This document shows positions 49,701-52,494 of a stretch of DNA of 52,494 bases, piece by piece. Both the position numbers and the translations under genes were made by a program. The notes under the pieces were generated by a model that saw only the letters and a list, made by a program, of their open reading frames with translations, made no database searches and was not told the DNA's origin. Every line of letters starts with the position of its first letter. Position 1 is the stretch's first letter. The stretch lies in the IMG/VR virus record IMGVR_UViG_3300042452_000944, positions 1-52,494 of that record; one strand, written 5' to 3'. This DNA comes from a virus.

Positions 49701-52494
49701 TCTACAAGAAGGTTTATTCGGAGCTATAAACGAATCGGTTAAAGAAACTCGTAAGGATAATAATTTAGCTAGTAACATAATTGATGCTCCGATTGACTCT
49801 CCATTTATGGCGATGAATTTTGTTATAGGTAGATTACAGAAAAAACAAATAGAAGATGAAATAAAAGCTGGAGAAGAATTAACTAAGAACGTAGGAGATC
49901 TTACGATTCAAGCCGATGTCGTTCTCAACGATGAACAAGCCATATCAAAATTCAAAGAAATCGAAGAATTAATTACAGCTAATCGTCAGGAGCAACAATT
50001 AACTAGAACATTTGATCCGGGTAATGCTGAACTAATTAAAAAATTAATAGAAGAAGAAAAAACATTATACGAACAAAGAGGAGAAGCCGCTTCTAATATT
50101 GCTAAAGTACAAAAACTTGTCAATAGCAATTTAGAAAGGTATAAACAAGACTTAAAAGATTTAGAAGGTAAACGCGATCTCGGAGAGATAGACGAGGATA
50201 CTTTTGAGATAAGATCTCAAGGATTAATTGAAGATATTGCTGAGTTAGAAAGTCTACAATCTCGGTTCAATAAATTATTGAATACGGGAACTGACAAATT
50301 TGATCAAATGGCGATGGCTGCACGGGCTATGAAAGCTGCTACTGAAGATGCTGCTTTTGCGGCTGAGAAGATAGCTAATTCACAACGAGCTGTGTTGGCT
50401 AGAACGGATACAGGACTCAATACGGGACTTGTACAAGGAACTTCTACGGCAATAGATCAACAGTCTATAGCAAGACAATTAGAAGCCAATAGGGCCGAAC
50501 TTCAATTACTCCAAGGTCAATTGAATACTACTGAGATGACACAGGCTATTAGGGTTTTAGCCGAAAGAATACCTAATTTTGATCAGCTTGGTCCACAAGT
50601 GTTAACCGTTCTAAAAGATCAGATGAGCGAAGCCGAAGGAGATCCTAAATTAATCCAAAGTTTAGACAATTTAATTAATACTAAACTTATCGAGGGACAG
50701 ATAAATGAGTTAACGGCTCAGTTTGAACAATCTGGGGCGCAACTTAGAGGACAGATCAATCAACTAGGTCGTCAACTGGAAGATATGTTGATAGAGGTGG
50801 GTCAACAAACTGAAGAAATCGCTCACAGTTTTAAGGAATTTGAGAACGATCGCAAGGTTGCTAATGCCAGTAATACGATAACTCGTACTATGGGTAAATT
50901 GAGAACCGATCACTTCAGTGGCATGATGAACATATTAGAAAGATTTATCAATGTCATAGGAGAACAATTAAAAAGTACATCTGATTTCTTAAAACAGAAA
51001 ATGGATGTTATGAATCAATTATTCAATACTCTTCGACAGAATGAACAATTTGCATTAAGTATACCTCAAATAGATCAAGGTATTATTGGTAGTCAAAACG
51101 CAAATGGTAGAAATGTAGCTTCTCCATTGATGGGACAATCTATAGAGTCATTAGTAAGTTATAAACCTACTGAAGAACAATCGTTCAGGGCTGGTAGAAC
51201 ACGAAATGGACAACAAGGATATCACTCAGGGATTGATTGGGATTCAAGAGTAGGAGGAGGAAGAGGTGCTGATGTAGCAGCTCCTTTTTCTGGTACGGCT
51301 AGGGTAATAGACATAGCTGAACAAAAGGGTGATAGAGGTAATGCTGTCCAAGTGAGAATAACGACTCAGGACGCTAAAGGCATACCTATTGATTTGCAAT
51401 TTAATCATTTAGAATTAGAATCTGTTAAAAAAGCCTTAGGTATAGGCATAGGAGAGAGCACCAATGTATCGATGGGACAGCTCGTTGGAGAAGTAATACA
51501 ACACCATCTCGATATGAAGGTGAAAGTTAATGGTGAATTCGTAGACGCTCAGCAATGGTTAGCAGCTATGAACGCCGGTGGTGGAGTTGCACGTAACTTA
51601 CAGGGCGTAAATGTCAATATAAATCCTATATCACAACCGGCCTCTAGAACGGCTCAGAGCACGCCTCAACAGTCTGGAATAGAGATGTTTAGAAACTATG
51701 GTCAAGTAGCCTCTGGGGTGGCTAGAACAGGCTTTGGTAGAATACCTATGGGCGGTACAGTAGGAACAGCAGAAAGAGTTCAAAGCGACCCTGCTGGGGC
51801 ACAAGCTATGATAGCCACAGCTCAACGTTTAGGATTAGATCCAAGAGAATTTGCCGCTCTTATGTCTTGGGAATCAGCAGGATCTTTCAACCCTAACATA
51901 CGAGGAGGTGATAATAATTTATATAAGGGTTTGATCCAATTCAGTCCTGAGAACCAACGTAAATATGGAACCAATACCCAACAAAGTATAGCTCAACAAA
52001 TGCCTGCTATAGAAAGATATTTGCTAGATCGCGGTTTCAGACCTGGTGAACATGATATACGACACGCCTATTCAGCAATATTAGCTGGTCAAGCTGGAGA
52101 AAGTTATTGGAATCGTACAGATAGTAACGGAACATCTGTAAGAAACGCTGCGCCGAGATTCAGACAAGGCGATCACCGTCAACGAGCTGAACAATTCCTT
52201 CGTGATAGCGGAATTGACATAAATGGACCTATGTCAGCAAGGGAGGGCTACCAACAACTCAACGACGATCAGTTTGAAAGATTCATGCGCGAAGGTTATG
52301 CTCTGACTCAAAGAAAAGACTACCAATCAGCATTGATCAATTTTAGACGAGCCGAAGAATTACGACCAGATAATAAATATGCTACCCAAGCTATCAGTAA
52401 TGTAACAGGCTATATCAATAGATCACGTCCGACAACGACCAGTAGTAGTGCTACAACTTTAGATGTAAGTAGTTATACACAAAGTTCTAACCAA
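43702..52494 (+). CDS. Tape-measure protein with embedded enzyme-like domains (3' end outside window)
   Basis: Open for 2,931 codons and continuing past the edge. Long helical stretches set tail length. Visible segments: hydrophobic region near 320-360; a zincin-type HELQH (657-661) with a later RTEEVNAQ (E715/716); hydrophobic block about 1115-1215; a TIGR02675-type tape-measure domain about 1640-1835 followed by hydrophobic spans to about 1965; an M23-like fold with HSGID (H2508, D2512), NHLE and HHLDMKV (2601-2607); a lytic-transglycosylase-like domain beginning MIATAQRLGLDPREFAALMS with E2724; and a TPR-like stretch near the end. The M23-like second HxH has Asp in place of the last His. 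Confidence 0.85.
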   Translation, partial: MATTLGSLILELGLDDSKLRPQFNAVKAKALGYAKELEKILKVSPNIDLDTIKPTVDYSDLTQLDTELSYLPTKINDVNEKFTVVPKVDFTDLDTLNTRLESLRTENIGVNIDSITKDSVEEQTTSDLNSNIKILSKGISKLSSSIEELSEVVFDLNNTMSMIEEDRRAFIDKKVKEKPKRGSKFVLTETELEVLRPEVDHKPLKELNEHLNEKEIHFKEVQKLFSKKLKPKVDTSDIDSMKSKLEGLYNRNIRVNVSSRLEKSSRNDRFSQTQTSSRVKQTIGIDKASIDSITAPMGVLGEIFSNFATEFSKKSKEGLFSRIGKGIGAVASPIFSGVAQGVAIPLTANFSQGLADSLESLVGESVGSTFLVGKTLGDAIGNALSDALKENLSENFIKDVNGIIDEVIPSAERELERFAEQGRQRKRREGLSQPAREEIARENRDLYREFTNVKSNIRSIDQDFIENEVAQDRGANLRQRLVRQRNALYESLIPNVEIENLQREGETEAAAEALKNNDAFIKQIQVLDEEIKQVDDILDDLSLALMEKGDDLRKRQEELKKNLKNIKVRFEKNKAIEPELRLSEEVPKTFADAVKRINPEIEPQNIPRLIIDDERLRETGANAGYVAEGNVVVVTQDMYDAIENGVLTLKQYITLFHELQHAHDQGFGSIDGILAGLENEILTTPLVPTEEEKVKLQSFLENFETGGYNESQRTEEVNAQLAGIRYGEEAYQKQQEKLYRQNIRKVTGAAGGTFETDFGDEINKIKNNLEIIDQTASALNIEVGDTIETIAVNLIQLVDSYNRTLSKIQNIDYLDLRELQGLEVDLLSNKSNLVKLKKEYGTVKQQFTKQTEDPLSEIRSRSLDKQLALGEDPWTTKASDSIAIAKTLERQFATFEGVQPKPEFILDEDLWGSDSQQLSENLTKTIEEEQRNIEDLFIELNRLKEEAQQGVQNSGVSPKLKTDMIRLNEAAFLEKEIDRPVIGQSTSRDIERYNERLRQEALTPKPAQIIEPIPNRLVEFTGQAGEVTGNLFRAFQEELELSRATLSLMNQGVREVTNTLGVISNSAPVRAFVGALTDNVQALVNVADVSYKMASSVENLVLDLIPAGKLTKGLLQQTAVPAAIFGATSYMLPGGQAAASSAIQLAQGAAAPIGNMLGSAGAAQAAEFLSFLPEAFGIQGGAVAATSELLTITANGVVNLLAAGGVAIAGGKAIQTSVRSALPDPTNVYQAPRLEPFRSKTRSLEPLAVEVISSEVSKQPLALPSTIDPQDVNVAEQKAIAVTRKITEPLVLAVESIKRLPSGDKSAENFALDKAKAIETFFVDAYKNFKDILKGGNLAEIEKAARNLLQISQKAKSDIDELIKGLSNSGIDTNFAKTLGGTLQGVKGRLTQKENRVKTSLAKHDIPTIDVSAQVIDEARNVGNAINDALAEGIVGNQSQIAGEKLGEDVIDGLKDSIDMKSPPRVFVTIGEAISKALAWGIEKTKNVAKQAAEALGISSAEGASVRKQRFMPLKITSDMTEGEINDINKINKEIEELINSVNEASNNAENFRQNLEKYKNIEIFINDNFDESEEGVKRVLDYLDKLQNYKPGDEIPVFDIETENAEQNISSLEDSLIKLGKGVLTVMVMQQIIPLFQELASTSIDTALAFERIEIKMRFVEGSAVAATEKIRELRAEANKMGVDATATISSYTQYSAAVRDTPLEGSKDTVIKGLMTAQTVMGVNAEDAERMNMAIEQIASKGVVSMEELRQQLGEHLPGAFQIAARSMGLTSAEMNKLVSTGKLLSDEFLPKLFQQVDIELSSGLEEASRSGIASINRLNNAFELFQINIGKIAMPIFVQGVKAATAVLNLLNSGLEYTGAAAGVAGLVIIKSFGGLINTVIAATVAFAKLFGLQGLLVEFAGLLVMSLSQVQAMLLKLIATISKMALQFVFFHVVLSAAQIGLQYFRDMSGESGKRAREGAKEIAKLKEELSGVGKEATKAAKNLEDIKLRGTAGSFLQEGLFGAINESVKETRKDNNLASNIIDAPIDSPFMAMNFVIGRLQKKQIEDEIKAGEELTKNVGDLTIQADVVLNDEQAISKFKEIEELITANRQEQQLTRTFDPGNAELIKKLIEEEKTLYEQRGEAASNIAKVQKLVNSNLERYKQDLKDLEGKRDLGEIDEDTFEIRSQGLIEDIAELESLQSRFNKLLNTGTDKFDQMAMAARAMKAATEDAAFAAEKIANSQRAVLARTDTGLNTGLVQGTSTAIDQQSIARQLEANRAELQLLQGQLNTTEMTQAIRVLAERIPNFDQLGPQVLTVLKDQMSEAEGDPKLIQSLDNLINTKLIEGQINELTAQFEQSGAQLRGQINQLGRQLEDMLIEVGQQTEEIAHSFKEFENDRKVANASNTITRTMGKLRTDHFSGMMNILERFINVIGEQLKSTSDFLKQKMDVMNQLFNTLRQNEQFALSIPQIDQGIIGSQNANGRNVASPLMGQSIESLVSYKPTEEQSFRAGRTRNGQQGYHSGIDWDSRVGGGRGADVAAPFSGTARVIDIAEQKGDRGNAVQVRITTQDAKGIPIDLQFNHLELESVKKALGIGIGESTNVSMGQLVGEVIQHHLDMKVKVNGEFVDAQQWLAAMNAGGGVARNLQGVNVNINPISQPASRTAQSTPQQSGIEMFRNYGQVASGVARTGFGRIPMGGTVGTAERVQSDPAGAQAMIATAQRLGLDPREFAALMSWESAGSFNPNIRGGDNNLYKGLIQFSPENQRKYGTNTQQSIAQQMPAIERYLLDRGFRPGEHDIRHAYSAILAGQAGESYWNRTDSNGTSVRNAAPRFRQGDHRQRAEQFLRDSGIDINGPMSAREGYQQLNDDQFERFMREGYALTQRKDYQSALINFRRAEELRPDNKYATQAISNVTGYINRSRPTTTSSSATTLDVSSYTQSSNQ

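Overview
The window looks like about half of the genome of a tailed double-stranded DNA phage, or phage-plasmid, of a phycobilisome-containing cyanobacterium. The host call rests on the dense HIP1-type motif (GCGATCGC and the extended form AGGACGATCGC), a recognisable NblA homologue (phycobilisome-degradation adaptor) at 22250-22450, and cyanobacterial-looking domains such as the TPR at the end of the tape-measure protein. The DNA is AT-rich. Small genes are tightly packed, often with ATGA overlaps. No terminase, DNA polymerase, integrase or CRISPR array was found here.

Layout. (1) 1-5.4 kb: short minus-strand genes of unknown function separated by unusually long spacers. The spacers carry TTGACA/TAnnnT promoters, three palindromes matching the CRP consensus TGTGA-N6-TCACA, and HIP1-bearing hairpins placed 12-17 bases after stop codons. 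(2) 5.4-14.7 kb: mostly minus-strand early or accessory genes: a Dam methylase, an actin-like (ParM-type) ATPase, a family 2 glycosyltransferase, a MurA-like enolpyruvyl transferase, a nucleoside deoxyribosyltransferase-like protein, a GIY-YIG/T5orf172 protein, an SSB-like protein and many small unknowns. A small HTH regulator is transcribed divergently. (3) 14.66-15.83 kb: a 1.2-kb non-coding divergence zone full of nested inverted repeats, which I read as a replication origin. (4) 15.83-19.5 kb, plus strand: a ribbon-helix-helix protein overlapping a large primase (AEP)-SF2 helicase fusion, then unknown genes, closed by a strong terminator. (5) 19.5-26.1 kb: tRNAs (Arg-UCU, an odd class II tRNA with UAU, Lys-UUU, Thr-UGU), a second Dam methylase inside what looks like an inserted cassette, the nblA operon, PhoH with a PIN domain, and small minus-strand genes. 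(6) 26.1-52.5 kb, mainly plus strand: virion and lysis genes. These are portal, a degenerate copy of a prohead-protease-like protein, HNH, metallophosphoesterase, M15 endolysin, the protease-like protein, major capsid protein with N-terminal scaffold, decoration-like protein, head-tail connector, head closure, neck, tail terminator, major tail protein, tail assembly chaperones with a -1 frameshift site, and a tape-measure protein of at least 2,931 residues that runs off the window. A tandem-HTH regulator sits in reverse between protease and capsid.

How it fits together. The CopG-like/primase-helicase operon beside the repeat zone is the likely replication module. The actin-like ATPase suggests plasmid-like partition or intracellular positioning. 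NblA would release amino acids from host antennae during infection. The two Dam enzymes fit a genome saturated with GATC-containing HIP1 motifs. The CRP-like sites suggest host cAMP signalling may feed into early transcription. The tail genes, with no sheath gene between terminator and tail tube, suggest a siphovirus with a very long tail. The exact phage species and host genus cannot be fixed from the sequence alone.
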